A stretch of 64,000 nt of DNA from CAYRYU01 sp964428355. GTDB lineage: Bacteria > Muiribacteriota > Ozemobacteria > Ozemobacterales > Ozemobacteraceae. Where the stretch lies: the NCBI GenBank assembly GCA_964428355.1, contig CAYRYU010000029.1, forward strand, positions 1 to 64,000. The letters run 5' to 3'. The notes under the pieces were generated by a model. That model ran no database searches. It worked only from the letters and a program-made list of their open reading frames with translations, and had not been told where the DNA came from. Position numbers and translations under genes: made by a program. Numbering within the stretch: the stretch's first letter is position 1; every line of letters starts with the position of its first letter. Positions 9,270 through 16,975 of this stretch are shown here, piece after piece.

Positions 9270-9992
9270 TCACAGTCCGGAAAGGCGTTTTCGGGCTACC
9301 GCAGCTTCGAAGGAGTTCTTTCCCGCGTCCCGCTGGATGACCTCCTCGTAGCACTTCTTCGCCTCCTCCTTCTTTCCAAGCCTGGAACAAGCGTCTCCGC
9401 GCCTCAGGTTCCAGGTCATGAAATCGGAATCGTGAGGTTGGGGATTGCGGCGAAACCGGTCGGCGATAATGTCGATTATCTTCTGGAACGATCCGGTCTC
9501 ATCGTATGCGATCAACAAACGCTTCTGGGCATCCTCGATGAGCGGGCTCTTCGGATTCCGGCTCAGCATCAGTTCGAGGCACTCGATGACCCCATCGAAG
9601 TCGGGCTTCCCATCACGAGCGGAAATTCCCATCAGATAGAGGTTCGAAAGGCGCCAGCAGGATTCCTCCGCCCATCTGGTCACCGGGCACTCCCGGATCA
9701 CCTTTCGATGGGCGGTGATGAAGGAGTCCAGGTCAGATTCCTCCATCCTGGACATTTCCCCGTAAAGCTTCCTTGCCAGATTTTCCTGTTCCTCGGGAGA
9801 AAGGGTCTTTGCGGGAGGTTCCGCCAGAGGGGCCGCACCATCACCCTTTTGGCCGCTCGAAGAGGAAGGAGCGAACTCGGTGTTGTCGGCGGACCCGTTG
9901 TTCCCAGGATCCGCCTTGGACTGCGCTTGGGATTGGACCGGGAGCAGGGTCGTCTGAAGAACGAGGAAAAACGCCAGAAGCATTCTGTTCAT
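9270..9992 (-). CDS. Secreted TPR-like protein
   Basis: 240 residues: signal peptide (about 1-24), a low-complexity Ser/Gly/Pro linker, then helical pairs resembling tetratricopeptide repeats (for example DFDGVIECLELMLSRNPKSP and EEAKKCYEEVIQRDAG). TPR or YfgC/BamD-like proteins of this size often act as periplasmic scaffolds for pilus or envelope machines. I chose ATG 9992 because GGAGGT (complement of 9998-10003) lies five bases upstream; a TTG at 9998 overlaps that ribosome site and is unlikely. It follows the GspJ/PilW-like pseudopilin gene by about 45 bases and probably belongs to that operon. Confidence 0.65.
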   Translation of the reverse strand: MNRMLLAFFLVLQTTLLPVQSQAQSKADPGNNGSADNTEFAPSSSSGQKGDGAAPLAEPPAKTLSPEEQENLARKLYGEMSRMEESDLDSFITAHRKVIRECPVTRWAEESCWRLSNLYLMGISARDGKPDFDGVIECLELMLSRNPKSPLIEDAQKRLLIAYDETGSFQKIIDIIADRFRRNPQPHDSDFMTWNLRRGDACSRLGKKEEAKKCYEEVIQRDAGKNSFEAAVARKRLSGL

Positions 9993-10037
9993 ACTCAACC
10001 TCCGAAATGGTCATTTTGCATTATGCGGGGTCCAGGG

Positions 10038-10670
10038 TCATTTTTCCACCCCGTCCTTCCGGGTGAAGGGGGAAAACCCTCTTGTACACTTCGAGAAGAA
10101 ACGACAAAAGAAGGCCACCCTTCCGGGCCGACCCTCACCCTTTTCATCTGAACGAACCTGCAGGGATACATCGACATGGTCGAACTCCCCATCGGGGGCG
10201 CGGGCCGTCCGGAAGGTCAGGGATTCGATCTTTCCCGCGCTTCGGAAATCCTTGACGTTGGGATTCCCTGTCCCGATGCGTTCTTTGCGGACCAGGGTCC
10301 GGGTTTCGGGGTCGAAGGAATACTCCACACGGATGTCCCACCCCTTTCGCTTCGCCCGAAAGGAAAACTGCGCTTCCCCCTCCTCCGGGAGCACCTCCCT
10401 CAGGCGGCTGACGTCTATCCGAAGCGATTCGACGATCATCTCGAGAGTCAGCTGGTTGTTGACGATGTCGGTGGTTCTCTTGTAGGAACGGTTCGTCCAG
10501 TTCATCATCATGGTTGCGCCCCAAAGAATGAAGGTGGAAAGCGCGGCCACGACGAGGACTTCCAGCAGGGTGACTCCAAACTTCCCTTGCGGGGGACGTG
10601 GCAGCGGGAGGGGCACCGAAAACGATTTCCCACCCGTCTTCATACCGATTCCATACCCCCGGCACATCAT
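10038..10670 (-). CDS. Minor pseudopilin, GspJ/PilW-like
   Basis: 210 residues with a long basic leader and then a prepilin-peptidase site, GKFGVTLLEVLVVAALS: cleavage after Gly, Glu at position +5 and a hydrophobic helix. The globular part is compatible with the GspJ/PilW group, which sits at the tip of type II secretion or type IV pilus filaments. The ATG overlaps the upstream stop (TGATG), indicating translational coupling. This is the third of three consecutive pseudopilin-like genes. Subfamily assignment rests on gene order and size rather than strong motifs. Confidence 0.75.
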   Translation of the reverse strand: MMCRGYGIGMKTGGKSFSVPLPLPRPPQGKFGVTLLEVLVVAALSTFILWGATMMMNWTNRSYKRTTDIVNNQLTLEMIVESLRIDVSRLREVLPEEGEAQFSFRAKRKGWDIRVEYSFDPETRTLVRKERIGTGNPNVKDFRSAGKIESLTFRTARAPDGEFDHVDVSLQVRSDEKGEGRPGRVAFFCRFFSKCTRGFSPFTRKDGVEK

Positions 10671-11206
10671 CAGAAGGAATCCTCGGTGAATTTTACCGTC
10701 TCCAGTACAACCTGCTGCCGGGTGGATTCCTCCTCGTCCTTCACAAGCCAGCTGACGCGGACCCGGACGGTGAACATGATCATCGACTCCTCGGGGTCGG
10801 TGGACTCCTCCTTCTCCATGACGAACTGGAAGGACCTGAGAGTCCGTTTCACCTCTTCATCGAAGTTTGCCTTCCGAAGGGTTTCCGGAATGCCTTCGGG
10901 AAAATCCCCGAACAACTCCCTTTCTTCGAGTATGAGGCGGGGGTTCCCGGAGAAGCTTTCGATCCAGGTCCGGCAGTCCTCGAACGGCATATGAAGGGCA
11001 ACCTCCAGTATGTTCGCCGCCATCTGGCCGGCGAGGAAGTGCTTGCTTGCCGAATATGCATGGAAGGTCTGCGAACGTCCGAGGCTCAGGATCGGGATCA
11101 GGCCGAAGGAAAAAATGGCCAGGGCAACCAGGAGCTCGACAAGGGTGACGCCGTCAGACGTCCCTTTCCCGGGGCTGGTCGGGACTTCAGTCGGCGAAGA
11201 ATTCAT
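10670..11206 (-). CDS. Minor pseudopilin, GspI/PilV-like
   Basis: 178 residues with a short leader and the prepilin motif DGVTLVELLVALAIFSFG (Gly/Val cleavage, Glu at +5). The rest has alternating beta strands, including the paired MIMFTVRVRVSWLV. It would be inserted in the inner membrane, processed by a PilD-type peptidase and assembled into a short pseudopilus or a pilus tip complex. The start overlaps the end of the upstream gene by 20 bases and the stop overlaps the next start, so the three genes are surely co-transcribed. Confidence 0.75.
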   Translation of the reverse strand: MNSSPTEVPTSPGKGTSDGVTLVELLVALAIFSFGLIPILSLGRSQTFHAYSASKHFLAGQMAANILEVALHMPFEDCRTWIESFSGNPRLILEERELFGDFPEGIPETLRKANFDEEVKRTLRSFQFVMEKEESTDPEESMIMFTVRVRVSWLVKDEEESTRQQVVLETVKFTEDSF

Positions 11207-13373
11207 ACGACTCCGGTTTCGTGGAAACGTGGACCAGTTTGTCCTGAAGCGGCTGGGACATGCAGGGAACGTACATGAAAAATGGATTCTTCTTGAACTC
11301 CTTGACCCGCTCGGCCATGTTTGGAGTGCTGACCGCGACTCCTCCGATGAACCTGACGTCCTTGCCGATCTTCCACGTGATCTGGGAAATCGGCTTTTTC
11401 AAGCCCGGCTTGAAAGAGACGACCTGTATCCCGACGTGGTGGTCTCCGGCCAGAGTGATCGGCTCGCCGCGGAAGCTCACGAATGTCAGGAACTGGTTTT
11501 GTGGAAGCGACTTCATGCCCTTCAGAAGTGCCGCCATTCCGGCCGCCGTGTCGAGGTTCGAGTAACCCCGGGTGATGTCGTTCAGGGTGACCGACCCCTC
11601 GACGATGACCACCCCGCCACGGATATCCGAAGTGGTGATCTCGGGCAGTTCGAGGTTTCCCTTCACATAGACCACTCCCTCGACCCAGAACCTCGGGGGT
11701 GTCCGGTCGAGCCCCGAGTATTTCTTGAATGCCTCCTGATCAGGGAAGAACCGGCACACGCGGTCGAGGCAGATAGGGGACAGATCCGGGGAATCGCCGC
11801 CGAACCACTCCGGGCCGAACCGGTCGAAAGGCCCTTTGATAGTCACTCCGTCAACAGGTTTGAACTGAGACGATGAATAGGTCATCGGGACTCCGGCTTC
11901 AAGGTTGACCGGAAAACGGTTTGACTTCGGGGAACCGGGATCTCCGCCCGAAACGACCTGGGACATGTAATCGGAATACTTCTCGGAGGGATCTTTCGGC
12001 TCCCAGTTCGAATTGACACCCATTATGGAAATCTGAGGCGGGGCGAACGAGGAGTTCCCCAATGCCGCGGGGACGTATTCGAGAGGCCGACACCCCGAGC
12101 TGGATTCCCAGAACGCGATCTGGAAAAACCGTGCGAAAACGTTCCCGAAGACCTGCCGGACGGGCACGATCGGAGCGGCAAGGCCGTTGCTCTCCAGGTT
12201 GGGGCCCAGGAGCCGGAAAGCAGAGGAAAGAGCGAGTTTCTTCCGGTCCTGTGAAAGAGCCTGGAAAGCCGGATCTTCCTTCATGAAGCTGTCGAGGGAG
12301 ACACCGGAATTCAGGAAATTGCCCTCCGTCCGGTCATCGATCTCGGCCCCGAACCCCACTAGGCAGATCCGCGTCAGATCGCGATTCGCCGGGTGAACGA
12401 ACTGGAGGCTCCGCAGAGTCACGTGGCCCAGATCTCCCGGCCTCTGGTACCAGGGAAATGCGTTGAAAACCGCCCCAGCGGAGTTCATCGGAAACCCTTT
12501 CGGGGAGATCGTCCAAAGATCCGAAAGGGGTTCGTCCTGACGTCCGGTGGAAGAATCGAATCCGCGGAAAAGCATCTCTCCTGCCATGTTGAGGAAGAGG
12601 TTCCGGGAATCCCCCCCGAAGTAAACGCGGCCGTTCCTGGTCGGATCTCCTTCGAATGATTCCGTGGGATACAGGATCCAGGGCTTTCCGGAAAATTCCC
12701 GGTACTCACCCGGAATGTTGACATTCGAGGGGTTGTCCGAGTCGGTGGGGGTATCACTCCGCCGGGTGAAAAGGATGTTCAGCTTGTCCGGTTCACCGAA
12801 GGGTGAAGACTGCTCGAGGTGCAACTGGTCGCAAAACAGGATGAATTCACGAAGAAGAGGAACCAGATAACCCACCATCTTGACCCCGAATCCCATGTTC
12901 ATGGAATATTTCCGACCACGAATCAGGGCGGAGCATTCCAGGGAGAGTTCCCCCCCCCTGTCCGCGGTTTCCGGCGGGACTTCCATCATGGAGGGATACT
13001 TCAGAGCACCCCAACCAACCAGGGTGATCTTGGGGTCATCCGCTTCATCCACACCGAGACGCTCACCCAGAGCGGAAACGAGGGTCGATGGAGAGTAACC
13101 GAGAGCGGACAGGGGAACCACCCTCCCCACGCTCTTTGGATCCCTCAGGAAGCCATGGAGCGGCGATCCGGGAAGGTTCGCGGCCTTTCTGAATTGGGCG
13201 ATCACGTCCCGACAGCGAGCTTCGAGATAGTAACGTGCGGTCTGGGACTGGTCAAGCATCGAGAGCAACTGGACCTGCCCGGTCTTCCGTTGTGAGAGGG
13301 TCAGGAAAAGGAGCAGCATCACGCTCAGGATTCCGAGCAGAAAAACGATCAAGGACCCCTTCCTGGAAGCCAT
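11187..13373 (-). CDS. Large PilX/GspK-like pilus-associated protein
   Basis: 728 residues from the ATG at 13373, where RKGSLIVFLLGILSVMLLLF forms a single N-terminal anchor like that of PilX/GspK proteins (a basic residue and Gly before the helix, but no typical Glu at +5). The large exported part is rich in beta strands. Its last third (about GGVVIVEGSVTLNDITRG onwards) looks like the parallel-beta or polymer-forming segments seen in large PilX-type proteins. The frame stays open upstream of 13373, but that stretch encodes an arginine/serine-rich tail unlike a protein start. It is the first gene of the pseudopilin operon. Confidence 0.65.
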   Translation of the reverse strand: MASRKGSLIVFLLGILSVMLLLFLTLSQRKTGQVQLLSMLDQSQTARYYLEARCRDVIAQFRKAANLPGSPLHGFLRDPKSVGRVVPLSALGYSPSTLVSALGERLGVDEADDPKITLVGWGALKYPSMMEVPPETADRGGELSLECSALIRGRKYSMNMGFGVKMVGYLVPLLREFILFCDQLHLEQSSPFGEPDKLNILFTRRSDTPTDSDNPSNVNIPGEYREFSGKPWILYPTESFEGDPTRNGRVYFGGDSRNLFLNMAGEMLFRGFDSSTGRQDEPLSDLWTISPKGFPMNSAGAVFNAFPWYQRPGDLGHVTLRSLQFVHPANRDLTRICLVGFGAEIDDRTEGNFLNSGVSLDSFMKEDPAFQALSQDRKKLALSSAFRLLGPNLESNGLAAPIVPVRQVFGNVFARFFQIAFWESSSGCRPLEYVPAALGNSSFAPPQISIMGVNSNWEPKDPSEKYSDYMSQVVSGGDPGSPKSNRFPVNLEAGVPMTYSSSQFKPVDGVTIKGPFDRFGPEWFGGDSPDLSPICLDRVCRFFPDQEAFKKYSGLDRTPPRFWVEGVVYVKGNLELPEITTSDIRGGVVIVEGSVTLNDITRGYSNLDTAAGMAALLKGMKSLPQNQFLTFVSFRGEPITLAGDHHVGIQVVSFKPGLKKPISQITWKIGKDVRFIGGVAVSTPNMAERVKEFKKNPFFMYVPCMSQPLQDKLVHVSTKPESYEFFAD

Positions 13374-13485
13374 CTTCACGTTCACCGCCAATGAAGAACA
13401 GCTGCCGGGATCAATCCCACCGGGACGCGGAGAACCTGTGAAAGATCCAACCGATGGAGGAAGGGATCGAGAACGAAGAGATTTC

Positions 13486-13674
13486 GCCACGGAAAAACAC
13501 TGATCAACACTGATTTTCACAAAACCCAACCCGGGAACATCCGTGAAAATCCGTGGCAAAACCTATCATTCGCGATTTTTTCGCACTTTCTGAGAAACAG
13601 AGGCGAAAAGGGGATTCCGGGGGCACCTTCGACCTCTCCCCTTTTCCATCTCCGTGCCTCTGAGCCTCTGTGGC
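13486..13674. repeat. Palindromic intergenic repeat-like elements
   Basis: GCCACGGA (13486-13493) and TCCGTGGC (13550-13557) form a perfect 8-bp inverted pair enclosing two copies of AACACTGAT. A second hairpin pairs GAAAAGGGG (13605-13613) with CCCCTTTTC (13638-13646), followed by the CTCCGTGCCTCTGAGCCTC type of sequence up to GGC at 13674. Similar CCGTGG/CCTCTGTGGC stretches are, from memory, common between genes in many environmental bacterial genomes. Whether they are mobile, transcribed or merely structural is not known to me. Confidence 0.5.
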
Positions 13675-13775
13675 AAATCCCGTCAGTCATTTTCTCCGAG
13701 ACTCCGTAAACCTGCCCTCAATTCTAAAGGATCCTTGCGGGGGAAGCCATGTCAATCCTCCAAAATCCGCTCTGA

Positions 13776-13985
13776 GAAAGGATATATTCTTTGCCCGGAA
13801 ATGGCAAACCGTTGCGACAACCGTGGCGACNNNNNNNNNNNNNNNNNNNNNNNNNNNNNNNNNNNNNNNNNNNNNNNNNNNNNNNNNNNNNNNNNNNNNN
13901 NNNNNNNNNNNNNNNNNNNNNNNNNNNNNNGAAAGGATATATTCTTTGCCCGGAAATGGCAAACCGTTGCGACAACCGTGGCGAC
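13776..13985. other. 100-N gap (13831-13930) flanked by an identical 55-base duplication
   Basis: Bases 13776-13830 and 13931-13985 are identical over exactly 55 bases. This is the signature of two contigs that overlap by one k-mer but were scaffolded with an arbitrary N run. The likely true sequence has a single copy and no gap. Confidence 0.85.
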
Positions 13986-14024
13986 GGCAGGGCGGCCCCT
14001 TTGTTGAAGGGGGGGCCCGGGCTG

Positions 14025-16388
14025 ATGTATCATGTCCCACTAGAATTCCCCATATCATGGAGGATCCGTCTGTCCCAGCCCGATCAGATCAGGATTCCAG
14101 AAAAGCTGCTCCCAACCGTCAAGTCCCTGCTTGTCGATCTGGGTTCGGAGTTGCCCATGACGAGGCTCTCCGCGATCATCGGACTCCAGGACTTTGCCTC
14201 CTTCCCCGAGGTAAACCGGGCCCTCCGCGGGATGCTCGACGGGGAAACGGACGGAAGTTGCCGCTCGGCAATCGCCGCGATCCTCGAGAGTCTCTCATCT
14301 TCCCCACCGGATTTTCCTCATCCTCCAGTACCGGATCATCCCGCCCCTCCCGATGAAGCGGATGCACTCATCGGGAAGTATTCCCGGATTCCCCTCCAGG
14401 AACTGGAGGGGTTTTTGAGGGAAGCGACCGAACGAATTCCCGGCAGGCTCGGAGAGGTTTTCCGCCGGCTCCTTCTCGCCGAAAACCGGCCGCCTTTCAT
14501 CAAGACGATTCTTCGTTCCGCAACGGAAGCATCAACTTCAGCCGAGTTCCGGGCGATGACGGATTGGTTGTCCCGAGCCTCCAACTCTCTTCCGTTCCTA
14601 AGGGTTTTTCCCACCCTGCTGGAACTCGATCCTCCGGATGCCCTGCAACGACTTCCGGGGCTCCTTCTTCATGAATCCATCCCGGTCAGGATCATGGCGG
14701 TCCGGACGCTCTACCGCCTGTTTCCCGCGGAAGCTTTCCGACTTGTTACCGGAATCCTCCAGGACGAAAGGGAATCCGTGAGGGTTCTCGGAATCAGCCT
14801 GATGATGACTTTCCCATTCGCCGATTCTTATCCGATCCTACTCGAAGCACTCGAGGAAAACCGGGTTCCGGAAAAAATCTTCCCCCTGGTCCTGGAACTG
14901 GTCAGGAACAACCCAGACCGGGCCTTTCTTGAAAAAGTCGCCGACGTCTTCTGCAGGCGGGGTTTGGAGTTCAAAGAAGCCCTTCCTCTGATGAAAGCGA
15001 CCACAGAGTCCATGGCTATGGTTGGGATGGAACCCGGAACTCCCGGCTCGATCATGGGCAAAGCGATAGATTCGGCACAACAAAGGCTCAGGACGCTTCT
15101 CAAGACCGAAATCACGGCCGAAGCCGTCCCAGCAGAAACTCCCTCCGTGATTCCATCCGGTAAGGCAGGGCAGGCGGAAAAACCTCCTTCCCCACCGGAA
15201 TCCCCGCCAACCCCTTCCGAAACCCAGGTTTCGCCAACCGACCCGCCGGACTGGTTGGAAAACGCATTGAAAACCCTACCGCACAAACCCGACCCTGACT
15301 TCCTCAGAAAACTCCTTTCACGCGCCTCCGGGGAAAAGGCGGTGTTGGGTCGGCTTCTCCCATGGGTCGGAAGTCTGCTCGAGTCGTCCGACCCTTTGCT
15401 TGTGGTTCCCGCGATGGAGTTCCTGGCCGCGAACTTCCCCAGGACCCTCGTCCCACAACTCCAGATTCTTTGTTTCCACCCGGACCCTGTCGTCGTCAAC
15501 CAGGGGATCCGCCATTTCCGGCGTCTCGACGAAGCGGGTTTCCTCCAGAGGATCCAGACATGGGTCAACGACGGGACCGATTTGCGGGCACGGAAGGCAG
15601 CGCTGACGGGGCTTGCCCAGATGAAGTTTTCCCGGGCAAAACCGGTGATATTGAGGGCCCTCGAAAGGATCGCGGAACCTGAACTGGTGGAGGGTTTCGG
15701 GAATCTGCTCCTGATGAATCCCGAAAGAGATGTCGAAGAGCAGCTCCGGAAACTCGCCGAAGGCAAGTCAGGGCAACGGCGCGAATACCTTCTCGCGCTT
15801 GCGGAAAGGTGCGCGGAAAACGAACGGTCGCTACGCTCGCTCGCTCCCGACGGTCGGGGGCGGAAGGGAGCGCTCGCCTCCTTTCTTTCGGGAGACCAGT
15901 TCGAATCGTTGCTCCAGGAAATCCGCAAAATCCCGGGAATTGTTGGGGCCCCGAACCTGGGAAGATGGTTCGAAGGCTCCGGAAAGCGCTGGCTCGGGTC
16001 CTTTCTTCTCGCCACGATCATCGCGTCGTTGCTTTTCGCGGTGAACCGGAACCTTTCCCGGGAACCATCCCTCGTCCTGCTACAGGATACGCAACCCGGA
16101 CCCTTTCGGGATCAAGGTTCCGACCGGACTCCGAGCCCCTCGCCCCCCCCTGGAGCCCCTTCCCACCAATCGGTTTCGAACGCCCCGGTGGAGGGTCAAC
16201 TCGTCCTGTTCGACCCCAAGGATGAGATCTGGGTATTCAAGACCGCCTCGGGCAGGAATCTCCAGGTGAAATTCTCGCCCGACACGATCGTCCAGGCAAA
16301 GGACCGCCTCGTGTTGTCCCTTCTCGACACCGGAAGGAGAACCCGGGGGGAACCGATCTATGCGGTTTTGGAAACGCGGCGGAGGTAA
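14025..16388 (+). CDS. HEAT-repeat-like protein with C-terminal transmembrane segment
   Basis: 787 residues. Much of the protein is made of helical pairs of the HEAT/PBS type (for example LLHESIPVRIMAVRTLYRLF, DERESVRVLGISLMM and ARKAALTGLAQMKF), forming two solenoids separated by a Pro-rich linker near residues 380-415. One transmembrane helix (WLGSFLLATIIASLLFAV, about 658-676) follows, then a short C-terminal beta domain of about 60 residues beginning VEGQLVLFDPK. Such proteins usually act as scaffolds. The start at 14025 follows an AAGGGGGGG tract by about nine bases; the frame is open farther up, through the assembly gap, but that part does not look coding. Confidence 0.65.
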   Translation: MYHVPLEFPISWRIRLSQPDQIRIPEKLLPTVKSLLVDLGSELPMTRLSAIIGLQDFASFPEVNRALRGMLDGETDGSCRSAIAAILESLSSSPPDFPHPPVPDHPAPPDEADALIGKYSRIPLQELEGFLREATERIPGRLGEVFRRLLLAENRPPFIKTILRSATEASTSAEFRAMTDWLSRASNSLPFLRVFPTLLELDPPDALQRLPGLLLHESIPVRIMAVRTLYRLFPAEAFRLVTGILQDERESVRVLGISLMMTFPFADSYPILLEALEENRVPEKIFPLVLELVRNNPDRAFLEKVADVFCRRGLEFKEALPLMKATTESMAMVGMEPGTPGSIMGKAIDSAQQRLRTLLKTEITAEAVPAETPSVIPSGKAGQAEKPPSPPESPPTPSETQVSPTDPPDWLENALKTLPHKPDPDFLRKLLSRASGEKAVLGRLLPWVGSLLESSDPLLVVPAMEFLAANFPRTLVPQLQILCFHPDPVVVNQGIRHFRRLDEAGFLQRIQTWVNDGTDLRARKAALTGLAQMKFSRAKPVILRALERIAEPELVEGFGNLLLMNPERDVEEQLRKLAEGKSGQRREYLLALAERCAENERSLRSLAPDGRGRKGALASFLSGDQFESLLQEIRKIPGIVGAPNLGRWFEGSGKRWLGSFLLATIIASLLFAVNRNLSREPSLVLLQDTQPGPFRDQGSDRTPSPSPPPGAPSHQSVSNAPVEGQLVLFDPKDEIWVFKTASGRNLQVKFSPDTIVQAKDRLVLSLLDTGRRTRGEPIYAVLETRRR

Positions 16389-16450
16389 CCCTTCACCTCG
16401 GGAAATTCGAGGTTGAGTGTTCGGGACCCCCTCCACAGACCTTCGGAGAT

Positions 16451-16957
16451 TCAGAGGAAGGTGAAGGCCGGGTCGTTCATCCAGGCGGCCAGAAACTCCT
16501 TCTCGTCGAAAACCCGGAAACCTTCCCGTTGCAGAAGGAAAGCCGTCGTCCCGGAACCAGGAATGAGGCTCCCGTCGAACCTGCCTGAATGGACGGACAA
16601 TTTCCCGCAGGAGGGGCTCTTCTCCTTCAGGACGACGGCTTCCGGCCGGAAAAGCCATGCAAGAGCAAGAGCCTCCTCGGCCCCCCGCCGGAACTCGCGG
16701 GTAACGTCCCTCCCGGAGGAGTCCATGACGGAACCGGCCCCGGCGAAGATCGCCGAGGCCGGTTGTTGGAGTTCCGATGGTGTGCGGGGTGTGGAGAGCC
16801 CGCCCAATTGTTCAGGGCAGACGGGGACCACGGAAATACCGTGGTTCCTCATCGCCTGGACCGCTTCGCCGAAGTCCCCTCCGGAGATGGGGTTCGTCTC
16901 ACCCCGGAAGTTGCACCGCAGCCCGCAAAGGCAGCCGCTGACGAGAACGGTCTTCAG
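16451..16957 (-). CDS. DUF523 (YbbK-like) family protein, probable CTG start
   Basis: 168 residues if translation starts at CTG 16957. The N-terminus then reads KTVLVSGCLCGLRCNFRG, matching the Cys-rich start of DUF523 proteins, followed by VVPVCPEQLGGL and the hallmark VLKEKSPSCG near the middle. The family is small, cytosolic and of unknown role; the conserved cysteines suggest metal or cluster binding. The first ATG (16852) would remove the conserved Cys motif, so I reject it. GGGGGAG lies six bases before the CTG. The gene follows the TadB-TadC fusion gene by under 20 bases. Confidence 0.7.
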   Translation of the reverse strand: MKTVLVSGCLCGLRCNFRGETNPISGGDFGEAVQAMRNHGISVVPVCPEQLGGLSTPRTPSELQQPASAIFAGAGSVMDSSGRDVTREFRRGAEEALALAWLFRPEAVVLKEKSPSCGKLSVHSGRFDGSLIPGSGTTAFLLQREGFRVFDEKEFLAAWMNDPAFTFL

Positions 16958-16975
16958 AAAGGGCTCCCCCGGATG

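Larger units (their letters stand above)
13374..14024. other. Divergent intergenic region, 651 bases as assembled
   Basis: Between the leftward pseudopilin operon and the rightward HEAT-repeat gene. It contains palindromic repeat-like elements (13486-13674) and a 100-N gap with a duplicated 55-mer. Collapsing the duplication reduces the region to about 496 bases. Promoters for both directions should lie here; a TATATT at 13784-13789 is a possible -10 for the rightward gene. No protein gene is supported. Confidence 0.6.

Noticed and set aside
13791..14024. N-terminal extension of the HEAT protein through the gap
   Set aside because: It depends on the artefactual gap and duplicated 55-mer; the better start is ATG 14025.
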